This document shows, piece by piece, positions 13,445-24,148 of a stretch of 64,000 nucleotides of DNA (its first letter is position 1; each line of letters begins with the position of its first letter). The notes under the pieces are model-generated. The model worked only from the letters and a program-made list of their open reading frames with translations. It did not search any database and had not been told where the DNA came from. A program made the position numbers and the translations under genes. Location of the stretch: positions 372,001-436,000 of the forward strand of contig NZ_CP126604.1 in the NCBI RefSeq assembly GCF_008364625.2, in the 5' to 3' direction. The DNA is from Enterobacter dykesii. Lineage in GTDB: Bacteria > Pseudomonadota > Gammaproteobacteria > Enterobacterales > Enterobacteriaceae.

Positions 13445-14473
13445 CTAGCACTGCCGCAGCTGCAAATCCAGCGGCGTCTTGCTCGGCTCTCCGCCAATCT
13501 CGCGTGCCAGCTTCGGCACCATATAGCCTGAAACCAGCGTTAACAGTTCGCGCATAATCTGCCGGGCTTCTTCATCCGTCACCATGAAATGGGCCGCGCC
13601 CTGAACGCGATCCAGCACGTGCAGATAATAGGGCATCACGCCCGCATCAAACAGGGCATTGCTCAGGTCAGCCAGCACGCGGGCGCTGTCATTCACGCCG
13701 CGCAGCAGTACGCTCTGGTTCAGCAGCGTCACGCCCGCTTTACGCAGACGCGCCATCGCCGCGCGAAATTCATCGTCAATTTCATTCGCGTGGTTAATAT
13801 GGTTCACCAGCAGCACCTGCAATCTTGACTGCTCCAGGCGTGACACCAGGCCGTCAGTGACACGTGCCGGAATGACAATCGGTAAACGGCTGTGAATACG
13901 CAGGCGCTTAACGTGCGGGATGGCTTCAAGCTGAGTCAACAGCCAGTCCAGCTCATGATCTTTTGCCATCAGCGGGTCACCGCCGGAAAAAATAATCTCA
14001 TCCAGCTCCGGATGGGCGGCGATATAGTCCAGCGCGACCTGCCAGTTGCGTTTATTGCCCTGGTTTTCGGCATACGGGAAGTGCCGACGGAAGCAATAAC
14101 GACAATTTACCGCGCAGCCGCCTTTTACCAGCAGCAGGGCGCGGTTGAGATACTTGTGCAGTAAACCCGGCACCACGCTGTTCTGCTCTTCCAGCGGGTC
14201 GGTGCTGTATCCCGGCGCGGTGACAAACTCATCCTGCAAAGTAAGCGTTTGTTTTAAAAGCGGATCGTCGGGGTTGCCTTTCTCCATTCGCGCCACAAAC
14301 GCACGGGGAACGCGCAGGGCGAAAAGGCGCTTTGCCTCGCGGCCTGCAAGCAACTCTGGGTGCTTATCGAGGTCTAAAAGACGCAGCAATTCATCAGGAC
14401 TGGTGATTACATCGGCAAGTTGCGATAACCAATCTTCTCTGGACGGGGTGTTTAGGGTTACAATATGCGCCAT
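13445..14473 (-). CDS. epmB: EF-P (R)-beta-lysine synthase EpmB
   Basis: EpmB is a radical-SAM lysine 2,3-aminomutase. It turns (S)-alpha-lysine into (R)-beta-lysine, which EpmA then attaches to EF-P. The 342 residues include the radical-SAM motif CAVNCRYC (first Cys about residue 120), the glycine-rich FSGGDPL and a PLP-lysine region near the C-terminus. The gene is divergent from efp with only 40 bases between the start codons, so the modifying enzyme and its target share a control region. epmA is about 8.7 kb further on. Confidence 0.97.
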   Translation of the reverse strand: MAHIVTLNTPSREDWLSQLADVITSPDELLRLLDLDKHPELLAGREAKRLFALRVPRAFVARMEKGNPDDPLLKQTLTLQDEFVTAPGYSTDPLEEQNSVVPGLLHKYLNRALLLVKGGCAVNCRYCFRRHFPYAENQGNKRNWQVALDYIAAHPELDEIIFSGGDPLMAKDHELDWLLTQLEAIPHVKRLRIHSRLPIVIPARVTDGLVSRLEQSRLQVLLVNHINHANEIDDEFRAAMARLRKAGVTLLNQSVLLRGVNDSARVLADLSNALFDAGVMPYYLHVLDRVQGAAHFMVTDEEARQIMRELLTLVSGYMVPKLAREIGGEPSKTPLDLQLRQC

Positions 14474-14513
14474 TTTGTGGCTTAGCTACCAGTTAACAAA
14501 TTTAGAGGGCCTT

Positions 14514-15080
14514 ATGGCAACGTACTATAGCAACGATTTTCGTGCTGGTCTTAAAATCATGATGGACGGCGAACCGTACGCGGTTGAAGCCAGCGAATTC
14601 GTTAAACCAGGTAAAGGCCAGGCATTCGCACGCGTTAAGCTGCGCCGTCTGCTGACCGGTACCCGTGTTGAGAAAACCTTCAAGTCTACTGACTCCGCTG
14701 AAGGCGCTGATGTTGTTGATATGAACCTGACCTATCTGTACAACGACGGTGAGTTCTATCATTTCATGAACAACTCCACTTTCGAACAGCTGTCTGCTGA
14801 TGAGAAAGCGGTAGGTGATAGCGCTAAATGGCTGCTGGATCAGGCTGAGTGCATCGTGACCCTGTGGAACGGCCAGCCTATCGCTGTGACCCCACCAAAC
14901 TTCGTTGAACTGGAAATCGTTGAAACCGATCCAGGTCTGAAAGGTGATACTGCAGGTACCGGCGGTAAACCAGCCAAACTGTCTACCGGCGCAGTGGTTA
15001 AAGTTCCACTGTTCGTACAGACTGGCGAAGTGATCAAAGTGGATACCCGCTCCGGCGAATACGTATCCCGCGTGAAGTAA
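14514..15080 (+). CDS. efp: Elongation factor P
   Basis: EF-P relieves ribosome stalling at polyproline stretches. The 188-residue protein begins [15 protein letters not shown]. It carries the loop PGKGQA in which Lys34 is the residue beta-lysylated by EpmA. Three beta-barrel domains follow, ending with SGEYVSRVK. The ATG at 14514 is preceded by GAGGG. Longer frames upstream overlap epmB and are rejected. A terminator hairpin follows at 15098. Confidence 0.98.
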   Translation: MATYYSNDFRAGLKIMMDGEPYAVEASEFVKPGKGQAFARVKLRRLLTGTRVEKTFKSTDSAEGADVVDMNLTYLYNDGEFYHFMNNSTFEQLSADEKAVGDSAKWLLDQAECIVTLWNGQPIAVTPPNFVELEIVETDPGLKGDTAGTGGKPAKLSTGAVVKVPLFVQTGEVIKVDTRSGEYVSRVK

Positions 15081-15097
15081 TTTACGTCATGATTGAA

Positions 15098-15127
15098 GGC
15101 GCAGCGCCCGCTGCGCCTGATTTTTGC
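15098..15127 (+). terminator. efp terminator
   Basis: AGGCGCAGCG-CC-CGCTGCGCCT is followed by GATTTTTG, 18 bases past the efp stop. It separates efp from ecnA. Confidence 0.82.
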
Positions 15128-15135
15128 AGGCAGGG

Positions 15136-15270
15136 ATGATGAAACGTACCGTTAAAATTCTGCTTCTGTTAGCGCTTTCCAGTGCATTGCTTTCCGGCTG
15201 TAACACCACCCGTGGGATGGGACAAGATATCCAGGATCTCGGTCATATCATTTCTCACGCCGCCAGCTAA
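15136..15270 (+). CDS. ecnA: Entericidin A lipoprotein (antidote)
   Basis: This 44-residue lipoprotein has a short signal peptide, lipobox LSGC and a tail containing NTTRGMGQDIQDLGHIIS, the entericidin family signature. Known role: EcnA is the antidote partner of the bacteriolytic EcnB, both being small cell-envelope lipoproteins. Two in-frame ATGs (15136 and 15139) are possible; the remembered E. coli protein also begins MMKR. ecnB follows 108 bases later on the same strand. Confidence 0.9.
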   Translation: MMKRTVKILLLLALSSALLSGCNTTRGMGQDIQDLGHIISHAAS

Positions 15271-15378
15271 GTTCGTCTAATTTTCCTAAAAATGCTTCCT
15301 TTTCCGTCAACCGGCGGGATCTTGTCTATCCTTAAGTTGCTATACACAAAACAACTTTGGCTATAAAAGGAAGATATT

Positions 15379-15525
15379 ATGGTTAAGAAAACAATTGCAG
15401 CGATCTTTTCAGTCCTGGTACTTTCTTCAGTGTTAACTGCCTGTAATACCACGCGTGGCGTCGGTCAGGATATTTCTGAAGGTGGTAGCGCAATCTCTGG
15501 TGCGGCAACCAAAGCTCAGCAGTAA
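15379..15525 (+). CDS. ecnB: Entericidin B lipoprotein (toxin)
   Basis: This 48-residue lipoprotein reads [15 protein letters not shown], lipobox LTAC, then [20 protein letters not shown]. It is nearly identical to E. coli EcnB as remembered. EcnB promotes lysis in stationary phase; in E. coli it is expressed from a sigma-S promoter and repressed by EnvZ/OmpR signalling. AAAGGAAG precedes the ATG. The 108-base ecnA-ecnB gap is AT-rich and probably holds its promoter, although I could not fix the -10 box. The convergent ecnR gene stops just beyond. Confidence 0.93.
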   Translation: MVKKTIAAIFSVLVLSSVLTACNTTRGVGQDISEGGSAISGAATKAQQ

Positions 15526-15532
15526 TTAACAT

Positions 15533-15562
15533 ACGGTACGAGACCAGCGGGTTTCGTACCGT
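15533..15562. terminator. Hairpin between ecnB and ecnR
   Basis: ACGGTACGA and TCGTACCGT form a perfect 9-bp stem with a 12-base loop between convergent ecnB and ecnR. It touches the ecnR stop codon. There is no clear T run on either side, so it may be a weak bidirectional terminator or a 3'-end stabiliser. Confidence 0.45.
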
Positions 15563-16161
15563 CAGCTTTCTGATTCCTGCAGGGATAAGAACGGAGAAAA
15601 ACGCGTATCCATATGCAATTTCATGCGGATATTGCGTTTATAGGTATACACCGTTTTGCCGTTGATACTCAGGTGAGCGGCAATTTTTTGATTGCTTGCC
15701 CCGTCCATCCACAATGTCAGCACTTTCTCTTCCTGTCGGGTCAGCAAGGGGGCGGCTGCCGTTGTCCTTTCAGCGCTGGCGCGCGAGTTTAATGCGTCGT
15801 TGATAGTCGTTGCCACTTTTTCGAGACTGGCGTTTTTCAACAGCGACGACCACACCGGGAACTGTCCGAGCCAGTCGGTCATGCCGCGGTCCTCTCCCGA
15901 TTGCAGCAAAATAAACGGTAATCGTTCACTGGCGCTCAGCAACGACGAGAGCTGCTGAAAATGATGAATATCCTGCCTGAAGCCGTACAGGTCGGCGATA
16001 ACCAGCGTGGGTTTCCATTGCAGAATGTGCTCCCTGGCAAGGAACAGATTATTTAGACCCGTCACAACGTAGTGTCCCGGGAACAAACCGGAATGATTGA
16101 GCCATGCTTCAAACCCCGTGCGGGTGAAGTGACAACGGTCAATCAAAAGAATTTTGAACAT
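15562..16161 (-). CDS. ecnR: LuxR-type response regulator EcnR
   Basis: The 199-residue protein has an N-terminal receiver-like domain (about residues 1-120) and a C-terminal LuxR/FixJ helix-turn-helix (about 135-190; LTRQEEKVLTLWMDGASNQKIAAHLSINGKTVYTYKRNIR). Asp57 in LVIADLYG is in the right place for phosphorylation, but the acidic pair after strand 1 is reduced to a single Asp8 in KILLIDRC, so it may be a pseudo-receiver. Citrobacter freundii carries a regulator called EcnR at this position; E. coli K-12 lacks it. It converges on ecnB and is divergent from gdx. The symbol rests on position and memory of that locus. Confidence 0.75.
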   Translation of the reverse strand: MFKILLIDRCHFTRTGFEAWLNHSGLFPGHYVVTGLNNLFLAREHILQWKPTLVIADLYGFRQDIHHFQQLSSLLSASERLPFILLQSGEDRGMTDWLGQFPVWSSLLKNASLEKVATTINDALNSRASAERTTAAAPLLTRQEEKVLTLWMDGASNQKIAAHLSINGKTVYTYKRNIRMKLHMDTRFSPFLSLQESES

Positions 16162-16350
16162 ATTTTATTCGCAGTCGGCTAGTGGTTTGGCTTCCTGCCA
16201 TCAGAAAGCACATCATCATAGAGAAGTCGGATGAGTGCTAAATGCCGGAACTACGCGCCATACTGCGGCTATTTCTTGCCTTAACGTGTTCAGCAAAAAA
16301 TGATTGAAAAAAAATAGCACGCTAACCACAATATGGGGCGTAATCTCTGC

Positions 16351-16395
16351 CTTACGGGACGACCCGTAAGCATTCCTTTCACCGGGGACGGCCCC
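16351..16395 (+). promoter_or_regulatory. Guanidine-II riboswitch (mini-ykkC)
   Basis: Two hairpins with the ACGR tetraloops that define this class stand before gdx. The first is CTTACGGG-ACGA-CCCGTAAG at 16351-16370. The second is GGGG-ACGG-CCCC at 16384-16395. The AAGGAG of gdx follows at about 16411. The class binds guanidinium as a two-loop kissing structure and frees the ribosome binding site. Confidence 0.93.
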
Positions 16396-16422
16396 AGCTT
16401 GTATTAAGTTAAGGAGCCTGAA

Positions 16423-16740
16423 ATGTCCTGGATCATTCTTTTTATTGCTGGCCTGCTCGAAGTGGTATGGGCAATTGGTCTCAAGTACACCCACGGATTT
16501 ACCCGCCTGACGCCCAGCGTCATAACCGTCACCGCGATGATCGTGAGTATTGTTCTGTTATCCTGGGCGATGCGCTCGCTGCCTGTGGGAACAGCTTATG
16601 CCGTCTGGACGGGCATTGGTGCGGTGGGGGCCGCCATCACCGGCATTCTGCTGCTGGGAGAGTCAGCGAGTCTGGCGCGTATCGCCAGCCTCGCCTTGAT
16701 TGTGGCCGGTATCATTGGGCTTAAGCTCAGCACCCATTAA
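16423..16740 (+). CDS. gdx: Guanidinium exporter Gdx (SugE)
   Basis: The 105-residue small multidrug resistance protein has four membrane helices and the essential Glu13 in [11 protein letters not shown]. Proteins of the SugE/Gdx branch export guanidinium in exchange for protons and work as antiparallel dimers. The guanidine-II riboswitch directly upstream supports this substrate. Its TAA stop overlaps the TAA stop of convergent blc by two to three bases. Confidence 0.96.
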   Translation: MSWIILFIAGLLEVVWAIGLKYTHGFTRLTPSVITVTAMIVSIVLLSWAMRSLPVGTAYAVWTGIGAVGAAITGILLLGESASLARIASLALIVAGIIGLKLSTH

Positions 16741-17267
16741 TGGGGCTGTTTTACCCAGATAAGTTTTGACACATCAAACCCTTGCCGGGTCGCGACGTCC
16801 AGCATCTGCTGTTTCATTTCTGACGAAATAGTTGGCGTGCGGGAAAGTATCCACAGATAGTCGCGATCCGGCCCGCAGACCAGCGCGTGACGGTACTCTC
16901 TGTCTAGCGCGATCACGTTATAGCCGCCATAAAACGGGCCGAAGAAAGAGACTTTGAGCGCGGCCCGTCGCGGGTCGCCCGTGAAGTACGCTTTCCCAAT
17001 CGACTGCTGCCACATCTCCCGATCGGGATTAAAGCCCCGATTGATCACCTGAATACCGCCATCATCCATCGGGCTGTAATTCGCAGTGACCTTCTCTAAG
17101 CCCTGTTCAAACCGATGGTCGAGGCGCGCGATTTCATACCATGTTCCAAGGAAGCGTTGTGCATCAAAAGGCGTGACGACGGTAACGCCAGGAGGCGGGG
17201 TAGGGGAACTGCAGGCAACCACTAAAAACGCGGCTGTCACCGCGGCGATAACAGGCAGAATGCGCAT
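16737..17267 (-). CDS. blc: Outer-membrane lipocalin Blc
   Basis: The 176-residue lipoprotein has signal peptide [18 protein letters not shown] and lipidated Cys19, then the lipocalin fold with the signature [18 protein letters not shown] and the closing [12 protein letters not shown]. Blc binds lysophospholipids at the outer membrane and is expressed in stationary phase in E. coli. It lies between gdx (convergent, overlapping stops) and ampC on the same strand, the same order as E. coli. Confidence 0.96.
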   Translation of the reverse strand: MRILPVIAAVTAAFLVVACSSPTPPPGVTVVTPFDAQRFLGTWYEIARLDHRFEQGLEKVTANYSPMDDGGIQVINRGFNPDREMWQQSIGKAYFTGDPRRAALKVSFFGPFYGGYNVIALDREYRHALVCGPDRDYLWILSRTPTISSEMKQQMLDVATRQGFDVSKLIWVKQPH

Positions 17268-17340
17268 AGGAGTTTCCTTACTGTTTTTTGTTAAGTGTAG
17301 ATGACGGCAAGGAAAATGTGGTTTTTGTGCGGTGTGTTTC

Positions 17341-17366
17341 GCCGGGTAAGCGTAGCGCCACCCGGC
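17341..17366. repeat. REP-like palindrome after ampC
   Basis: GCCGGGT-N12-ACCCGGC, with AAGCGTAGCGCC between the arms, stands six bases beyond the ampC stop. It may protect the ampC mRNA 3' end or stop read-through towards blc. Confidence 0.7.
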
Positions 17367-17372
17367 AATGTT

Positions 17373-18521
<1,149 letters not shown>

Positions 18522-18573
18522 TTATCTTCCGTAATAGCAGTTCAAGGGAGTGTCCGGGCCCGTCAGACCGCTG

Positions 18574-18640
18574 TAGTCTGTTGGATTTGACTATGGCTGA
18601 CAAACGGTTAAATTTAGCATTAGCTGTTAATTTTTCTAAC
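18574..18640. promoter_or_regulatory. ampC promoter and AmpR binding region
   Basis: For ampC (minus strand) TTGTCA lies at 18598-18603 and AGACTA at 18574-18579, 18 bases apart. Immediately upstream of this -35 box is the AT-rich block GCTAAATTTAACCG, which matches the AmpR footprint of the Citrobacter/Enterobacter ampC-ampR intergenic region as I recall it. The ampR start is at 18651, so the same site would serve AmpR autoregulation. Confidence 0.7.
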
Positions 18641-18650
18641 GGACGAGCTT

Positions 18651-19526
18651 ATGACGCGCAGCTATCTCCCTCTTAATTCCCTGCGGGCGTTTGAAGCAGC
18701 CGCCAGGCACCTCAGTTTTACTCATGCCGCAATTGAGCTGAACGTCACCCATTCCGCGATTAGCCAGCACGTAAAGGCGCTGGAGCAGCACCTTAACTGC
18801 CAGCTGTTCGTTCGCGTTTCGCGAGGGCTGATGTTGACTACCGAAGGCGAGAATTTGCTGCCGGTGCTGAATGACTCGTTCGATCGTATCGCCGGAATGC
18901 TGGATCGGTTTGCCAGCCAGCGCGCTCAGGAGAAGCTCAAAATAGGCGTGGTAGGGACTTTTGCCACGGGTGTTTTATTCTCGCTGCTCGCGGATTTTCG
19001 CCGCTGCTATCCGCATATTGATCTTCAGCTTTCCACCCATAATAATCGCGTCGATCCGGCGGCTGAAGGGCTTGATTACACTATTCGCTACGGTGGCGGC
19101 GCGTGGCATGGAACCGATGCTGAATTTCTTTGCCCTGCGCCGCTGTCTCCGCTCTGTACGCCCGACATTGCCTCAGTTCTCAAAAGCCCGGCAGATATCC
19201 TGAAGTTTACCCTGCTGCGCTCCTACCGGCGTGACGAGTGGGCTGCGTGGATGCAGGCTGCGGGTGAACATCCTCCCTCACCGACGCACCGGGTGATGGT
19301 GTTTGATTCTTCCGTGACCATGCTGGAAGCCGCGCAGGCAGGCACAGGGATTGCCATTGCGCCTGTCGACATGTTTACCCATTTACTCAGCAGCGAGCGC
19401 ATCGTGCAGCCCTTTGCAACGCAGATTGACCTCGGCAGCTACTGGCTGACAAGACTACAGTCACGGACAGAAACGCCCGCAATGCGTGAGTTTGCCCAGT
19501 GGCTGGTGGGGAAAATGCAGAAATAA
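18651..19526 (+). CDS. ampR: LysR-type regulator AmpR
   Basis: AmpR senses muropeptides against UDP-MurNAc-pentapeptide and switches ampC on. The 291-residue protein has the LysR helix-turn-helix at the N-terminus (SLRAFEAAARHLSFTHAAIELNVTHSAISQHVKALE, about residues 9-45) and a two-lobed effector domain. It is divergent from ampC and convergent with frdD. E. coli K-12 lacks ampR and has ampC directly after frdD; the presence of ampR here is typical of Enterobacter and Citrobacter. Confidence 0.97.
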   Translation: MTRSYLPLNSLRAFEAAARHLSFTHAAIELNVTHSAISQHVKALEQHLNCQLFVRVSRGLMLTTEGENLLPVLNDSFDRIAGMLDRFASQRAQEKLKIGVVGTFATGVLFSLLADFRRCYPHIDLQLSTHNNRVDPAAEGLDYTIRYGGGAWHGTDAEFLCPAPLSPLCTPDIASVLKSPADILKFTLLRSYRRDEWAAWMQAAGEHPPSPTHRVMVFDSSVTMLEAAQAGTGIAIAPVDMFTHLLSSERIVQPFATQIDLGSYWLTRLQSRTETPAMREFAQWLVGKMQK

Positions 19527-19528
19527 AA

Positions 19529-19550
19529 AGGCCCGCCGGATGGCGGGCCT
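19529..19550. terminator. Bidirectional terminator ampR/frdD
   Basis: AGGCCCGCC and GGCGGGCCT form a perfect 9-bp stem. On the minus strand it is followed by TTTTTATTT, giving a strong end to frdABCD. It lies between the two stop codons. Confidence 0.88.
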
Positions 19551-19556
19551 GAAGCG

Positions 19557-19916
19557 TCAGAGGGTGACCACGGCAATCAGCGTCACCACGGTCAGGATGG
19601 TCGCCAGACCGTAGAACACCCATTTCCCGCTCGGTACATGAATTTTCAGGTCATGCATCGCATGGTGAATACGGTGCAGGCCACACCACAGCGGCAGGAC
19701 GATCATCAGGAAGATGAACACGCGGCCGATAAAGCTGCTCGCGAACGCCAGTACGCGCTCGTAGCTCAGCGCATCGCCCGGGAACAGCCCCAGCGGCAGC
19801 ATAATGCCGACCAGCAGAATGATGACGGGGGCGATGATGGCACTCCACATGCCGCCTGCGCCAAACAGGCCCCAGAAGACCGGCTCGTCAGAACGTTTTG
19901 GATTTGGATTAATCAC
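19557..19916 (-). CDS. frdD: Fumarate reductase membrane anchor FrdD
   Basis: The 119-residue hydrophobic subunit has three membrane helices. Together with FrdC it anchors the catalytic FrdAB pair and binds menaquinol. The start is GTG at 19916 with AAGGAG upstream, giving the E. coli length and the N-terminus [16 protein letters not shown]. An in-frame ATG at 19946 lies inside frdC and is rejected. frdC ends 10 bases upstream. It is the last gene of the operon. Confidence 0.96.
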   Translation of the reverse strand: MINPNPKRSDEPVFWGLFGAGGMWSAIIAPVIILLVGIMLPLGLFPGDALSYERVLAFASSFIGRVFIFLMIVLPLWCGLHRIHHAMHDLKIHVPSGKWVFYGLATILTVVTLIAVVTL

Positions 19917-19926
19917 AGTAGTCTCC

Positions 19927-20322
19927 TTACCAGAACAGTGCGACAAACAGAATTACCACAGTGACCAGAATCGTCACTGCCCAGAGCCCTTTAATCACCG
20001 GCTCTGGCCCCATTTTCTCGTCTTTTATGATGATGTTCGCCGCTTTTGGTGCCAGCTCAAACCAAGTTTTGGTATGAAGCAGCGCGGCCGCGAGCACGAT
20101 CAGGTTCAGAACAACAATGATCGGGTTTTGCAGGAAACCGACAAAACTGGCCCAGGCTTCCGGGCCATGCTTGAGGGCAAAAACGCCGTACATCAGCTCA
20201 AGGCTGAACCAGACCGCCGGTACCGCCGTGCCTTCACGCAGCATGTAGAAGCGATAAAACGGCAGGTTTTTCCACCAGGTGGACGGCACAGGCCGCACAT
20301 AGGCTTTGCGTTTAGTCGTCAT
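19927..20322 (-). CDS. frdC: Fumarate reductase membrane anchor FrdC
   Basis: The 131-residue subunit has three membrane helices, with [11 protein letters not shown] at the N-terminus and [24 protein letters not shown] near the first helix. Two adjacent ATGs exist (20325 and 20322); I chose the second, matching E. coli and leaving six bases after AAGGAG. It lies seven bases after the frdB stop and 10 before frdD, so it is clearly in the operon. Confidence 0.96.
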   Translation of the reverse strand: MTTKRKAYVRPVPSTWWKNLPFYRFYMLREGTAVPAVWFSLELMYGVFALKHGPEAWASFVGFLQNPIIVVLNLIVLAAALLHTKTWFELAPKAANIIIKDEKMGPEPVIKGLWAVTILVTVVILFVALFW

Positions 20323-20332
20323 CATGCACTCC

Positions 20333-21067
20333 TTAGCGTGGTTTCAGGGTAGCGATAAGAAAGTCTTTCGAGCTTTCCACTTTACCCTGCTGAATTGCGG
20401 CGGCCGGGTCGACGTGCTTCGGACAAACTTCGGAGCAATAACCCACAAAGGTACAGCTCCAGACGCCGTTCTGGCTGTTAAGCTGCGCCATACGTTCTTT
20501 TTTACCGTGGTCGCGGCTGTCCTCGTTATAGCGGTGCGCCAGGGTAATGGCGGCTGGTCCGATGAACTCCTTGTTCAGGCCAAACTGTGGACAGGCGGCG
20601 TAGCACAGGCCGCAGTTGATGCAGCCGGAGAACTGATGGTATTTCGCCATTTGAGCCGGCGTCTGGGTATTTGGCCCCTGATCCGGCGTGCGTGGATTAC
20701 CAATGATGTACGGCTTAATCGCTTCCAGGCTTTCGATAAAGTGGGTCATATCGACCACCAGATCGCGTTCAATCGGGAAGTTGCCCAGCGCTTCGACCTT
20801 AATGCCTTTGGTGTACTCGCGCAGGAAGGTCTTACAGGCCAGCTTCGGCACCTTGTTGACCATCATGCCGCAGGAGCCGCAGATTGCCATGCGGCAGGAC
20901 CAGCGGTAGCTCAGGTCTGGCGCCAGGTTGTCTTTGATATAGCCGAGCGCATCCAGCAGGGAGGTTTGCTCGTCATAAGGCACTTCATAGAAAGCGCTGT
21001 GCGGTGCGGCGTCCACTTCCGGATTGTAGCGCACCACTTCAACCTTCATTTTTTGCATCTCAGCCAT
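20333..21067 (-). CDS. frdB: Fumarate reductase iron-sulfur subunit FrdB
   Basis: The 244-residue subunit carries electrons from menaquinol to FrdA. Cysteine groups for three clusters are visible: [13 protein letters not shown] with a later Cys for [2Fe-2S], [12 protein letters not shown] for [4Fe-4S], and the CSEVCPK region for [3Fe-4S]. The ATG at 21067 overlaps the end of frdA by 8 bases, indicating coupled translation. A longer frame to 21115 is a read-back into frdA and is rejected. Confidence 0.97.
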   Translation of the reverse strand: MAEMQKMKVEVVRYNPEVDAAPHSAFYEVPYDEQTSLLDALGYIKDNLAPDLSYRWSCRMAICGSCGMMVNKVPKLACKTFLREYTKGIKVEALGNFPIERDLVVDMTHFIESLEAIKPYIIGNPRTPDQGPNTQTPAQMAKYHQFSGCINCGLCYAACPQFGLNKEFIGPAAITLAHRYNEDSRDHGKKERMAQLNSQNGVWSCTFVGYCSEVCPKHVDPAAAIQQGKVESSKDFLIATLKPR

Positions 21068-22850
21068 TCGCCTTCTCCTTCTTCTCGGCGGCTTCTGCTT
21101 CTGCACCGTACACACGTTTAGCCGGCGGCAGCGTGGTGATTTTCACGTCGCTGTAGTCCAGACGTGTGGTGCCATCTGCATCGCGCCAGGCGAGAGTGTG
21201 TTTCAGGAAATTGACGTCGTCACGTTCGGTACAGCCTTCGTCCAGACGCTGGTGGGCCCCACGCGACTCTTTACGCGCCAGCGCAGAGTGCGCCATACAT
21301 TCCGCGACGTTCAGACCGTGGCCCAGCTCGATGGTGTAGAGCAGGTCGGTGTTGAATACGCTGGAGGTATCGGTGATGCGTACGCGCTTGAAGCGCTCCT
21401 GCAGTTCCGCCAGCTTGTCGACGGTTTTTTGCATCAGCTCTGGCGTACGGTAAATACCGCAGCCTTCTTCCATCGACAGGCCCATCTCATCGCGGATCTT
21501 AGACCAGTTCTCGTTACCCTCCTGGTTCACCAGGTCTTTCAGGCGTTTTTCAACGTCTGCGACCTGCGCATCCAGCGCGGCACCGTTGGCTTCGCCTGCG
21601 GTAGCCGCCCGTTCCATCGCGCGCTCGCCCGCCATGCGGCCAAAGACGACCAGCTCTGCCAGCGAGTTCGACCCCAGACGGTTAGCGCCGTGCAGACCGA
21701 CAGAGGAACACTCGCCGACGGCGAACAGGCCTTTAATACGGGTTTCGCACTGCTGGTCGGTTTCGATCCCACCCATGGTGTAGTGCGCGGTTGGACGCAC
21801 CGGAATCGGCTCTTTTACCGGGTCGACGCCCACGTAGGCTTTTGCCAGCTCGCAGATGAACGGCAGACGTTCCAGCAGTTTCTTCTCGCCCAGATGACGC
21901 AGGTCGAGGTGAACTACGTCGCCGCGCGGCGTGGAGATGGTGTTGCCTTTGCGCCACTCGTGCCAGAAGGCCTGAGAGACTTTGTCGCGCGGGCCGAGCT
22001 CCATGTATTTGTTCTTCGGCTCGCCGAGCGGGGTTTCCGGGCCCATGCCGTAATCCTGCAGATAGCGGTAGCCGTTTTTATTGACCAGAATACCGCCTTC
22101 ACCGCGGCATCCTTCCGTCATCAGAATGCCGGAGCCCGGCAGACCGGTTGGGTGATACTGCACGAACTCCATATCGCGCAGCGGTACGCCGTGGCCGAGC
22201 GCCATGCCCATGCCGTCACCGGTGACGATGCCGCCGTTGGTGTTGTAGCGATAAACGCGACCCGCACCGCCCGTCGCCATCACTACGGCGTTGGCGCGGA
22301 TCTGGACGAGCGTGCCTTCCATCATGTTCATCGCCACCAGGCCACGCGCCTGCCCGTCATCAACCAGAATGTCGAGGACGAAATGTTCATCGAAGCGCTG
22401 AATTTGTGGGAACTGGAGGGAGGTCTGGAACAGGGTGTGCAGCATGTGGAAGCCGGTTTTATCGGCGGCGAACCAGGTGCGTTCAATCTTCATACCGCCA
22501 AAGCGGCGAACGTTGACGCTGCCGTCCGGACGGCGGCTCCACGGACATCCCCACTGTTCAAGCTGGGTCATTTCCGTGGGACAATGATGCACAAAGTAGT
22601 CAACGACATCCTGTTCGCAAAGCCAGTCGCCCCCTGCAACCGTGTCGTGGAAATGGTATTCAAAGCTGTCATGATCCTGCGCAACGGCGGCGGACCCTCC
22701 TTCTGCTGCCACTGTGTGACTACGCATTGGATAGACTTTTGAAATCAATGCGATTTTAGCGTTGGGATTAGCTTGTGCTGCAGCAATCGCAGCACGTAAT
22801 CCAGCCCCGCCAGCGCCTATTACGGCAAGATCGGCTTGAAAAGTTTGCAC
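21060..22850 (-). CDS. frdA: Fumarate reductase flavoprotein subunit FrdA
   Basis: FrdA reduces fumarate to succinate in anaerobic respiration. The 596-residue protein begins with the FAD-binding [10 protein letters not shown], has the covalent flavin-attachment His45 in [10 protein letters not shown], and carries the catalytic [11 protein letters not shown] and RGAHQR segments. The start is GTG at 22850 behind GGAGGA, as in E. coli; an upstream ATG at 22889 has no good ribosome site. The C-terminal tail is about six residues shorter than the remembered E. coli protein. It is first in frdABCD, with an anaerobic-type promoter upstream. Confidence 0.97.
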   Translation of the reverse strand: MQTFQADLAVIGAGGAGLRAAIAAAQANPNAKIALISKVYPMRSHTVAAEGGSAAVAQDHDSFEYHFHDTVAGGDWLCEQDVVDYFVHHCPTEMTQLEQWGCPWSRRPDGSVNVRRFGGMKIERTWFAADKTGFHMLHTLFQTSLQFPQIQRFDEHFVLDILVDDGQARGLVAMNMMEGTLVQIRANAVVMATGGAGRVYRYNTNGGIVTGDGMGMALGHGVPLRDMEFVQYHPTGLPGSGILMTEGCRGEGGILVNKNGYRYLQDYGMGPETPLGEPKNKYMELGPRDKVSQAFWHEWRKGNTISTPRGDVVHLDLRHLGEKKLLERLPFICELAKAYVGVDPVKEPIPVRPTAHYTMGGIETDQQCETRIKGLFAVGECSSVGLHGANRLGSNSLAELVVFGRMAGERAMERAATAGEANGAALDAQVADVEKRLKDLVNQEGNENWSKIRDEMGLSMEEGCGIYRTPELMQKTVDKLAELQERFKRVRITDTSSVFNTDLLYTIELGHGLNVAECMAHSALARKESRGAHQRLDEGCTERDDVNFLKHTLAWRDADGTTRLDYSDVKITTLPPAKRVYGAEAEAAEKKEKANG

Positions 22851-22954
22851 GACATTCCTCCAGATTTTTGTTATTTCGCAACGCGACAAACTAAAGGTAG
22901 TTCACCCGTCCAAAAGGACGATTGCGAAAGCGTTTCCACTGCTCCTTTATGGGT

Positions 22955-23005
22955 AAAACAGTATAACCGTGTAGATGTCAGGGAAATTTGACGTGTTCGA
23001 TTTTT
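22955..23005 (-). promoter_or_regulatory. frdABCD promoter with FNR-site homologue
   Basis: On the minus strand, TATACT lies at 22960-22965. About 25 bases upstream is AATCGAACACGTCAAATTT (around 22986-23003), which lines up with the FNR-site region AATCGATCTCGTCAAATTT recalled from the E. coli frd promoter. The 310-base frdA-epmA gap contains this promoter and, on the other strand, that of epmA; I see no gene there. Confidence 0.6.
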
Positions 23006-23160
23006 TTGCTGTTCTGTACGGCGATTTATCATGAAGATTGATGAAATACGTCACGAAAAAGTTCACCTAAATGAAATGCGCTTTTTTACTGCGCAAAATT
23101 TGTCTCTGCCCCTGCTAACGAGTAGACTTCGTGCCCTTGTCTGAAATCGGAGAACAACTC

Positions 23161-24138
23161 ATGAGCGAAACGGCCACCTGGCAGCCGAGCGCATCCATCC
23201 CTAATCTGTTAAAACGCGCTGCAATTATGGCGGAGATCCGCCGTTTCTTTGCCGACCGCGGAGTCCTGGAGGTGGAAACGCCGTGCATGAGTCAGGCAAC
23301 GGTAACGGATATTCATCTGGTGCCGTTTGAAACCCGTTTTGTTGGCCCCGGCCATTCTCAGGGCATGAATTTGTATCTGATGACCAGCCCGGAATACCAC
23401 ATGAAACGCCTGCTGGCGGCGGGATGCGGTCCGGTGTATCAGCTGTGCCGCAGCTTCCGTAATGAAGAGATGGGGCGTCATCACAACCCGGAATTCACTA
23501 TGCTGGAGTGGTACCGCCCGCATTATGATATGTACCGCCTGATGAATGAGGTGGACGATCTGCTCCAGCAGGTGCTGGACTGCTCAGAAGCCGAAACGCT
23601 CTCCTATCAGCAGGCTTTCCAGCGCCATCTGGAAATCGATCCTCTGTCGGCTGACAAAACCCAGCTGCGCGAAGTGGCGGCAAAACTGGATTTGAGCAAC
23701 GTGGCGGATACCGAAGAGGATCGCGACACGCTGCTGCAGCTGCTGTTTACCTTCGGTGTTGAACCGCAGATTGGCAAAGATCGTCCGACGTTTGTCTATC
23801 ACTTCCCGGCAAGCCAGGCCTCACTGGCGCAGATCAGTACCGAAGATCATCGTGTCGCAGAGCGTTTTGAGGTCTATTACAAAGGCATCGAACTGGCGAA
23901 CGGCTTCCACGAACTGACGGATGCCCGCGAGCAGCAGCAGCGCTTCGAGCAGGATAACCGCAAGCGCGCCGCGCGCGGTCTGCCGCAGCAGCCTATTGAT
24001 GTTAATTTGCTTGAAGCATTAAAAGCAGGTCTGCCGGATTGCTCCGGCGTGGCGCTGGGTGTTGACCGTCTGGTGATGCTGGCCCTGGGGGCAGAGCAGC
24101 TTGGCGATGTGATTGCGTTTACCGTAGATCGCGCCTGA
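23161..24138 (+). CDS. epmA: EF-P beta-lysine ligase EpmA
   Basis: EpmA (PoxA, GenX) is a class II lysyl-tRNA-synthetase-like enzyme without a tRNA-binding domain. It attaches (R)-beta-lysine to Lys34 of EF-P. The 325 residues show class II motifs: the [22 protein letters not shown] block and the C-terminal [15 protein letters not shown]. The ATG at 23161 follows GGAGAAC. It is divergent from frdABCD. In E. coli, yjeM, yjeN and yjeO lie next; here mscM follows directly and convergently, with a CCCTCTCCC palindrome between them. Confidence 0.97.
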   Translation: MSETATWQPSASIPNLLKRAAIMAEIRRFFADRGVLEVETPCMSQATVTDIHLVPFETRFVGPGHSQGMNLYLMTSPEYHMKRLLAAGCGPVYQLCRSFRNEEMGRHHNPEFTMLEWYRPHYDMYRLMNEVDDLLQQVLDCSEAETLSYQQAFQRHLEIDPLSADKTQLREVAAKLDLSNVADTEEDRDTLLQLLFTFGVEPQIGKDRPTFVYHFPASQASLAQISTEDHRVAERFEVYYKGIELANGFHELTDAREQQQRFEQDNRKRAARGLPQQPIDVNLLEALKAGLPDCSGVALGVDRLVMLALGAEQLGDVIAFTVDRA

Positions 24139-24148
24139 CGGCAGTTTA

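Noticed and set aside
15136..15525. Considered as an undescribed toxin-antitoxin locus
   Set aside because: Both proteins match the known entericidin A and B lipoproteins in length, lipobox and tail.
21198..22742. Long plus-strand frame of 514 codons opposite frdA
   Set aside because: It lies entirely within the strongly conserved frdA on the other strand and is a codon-bias shadow.
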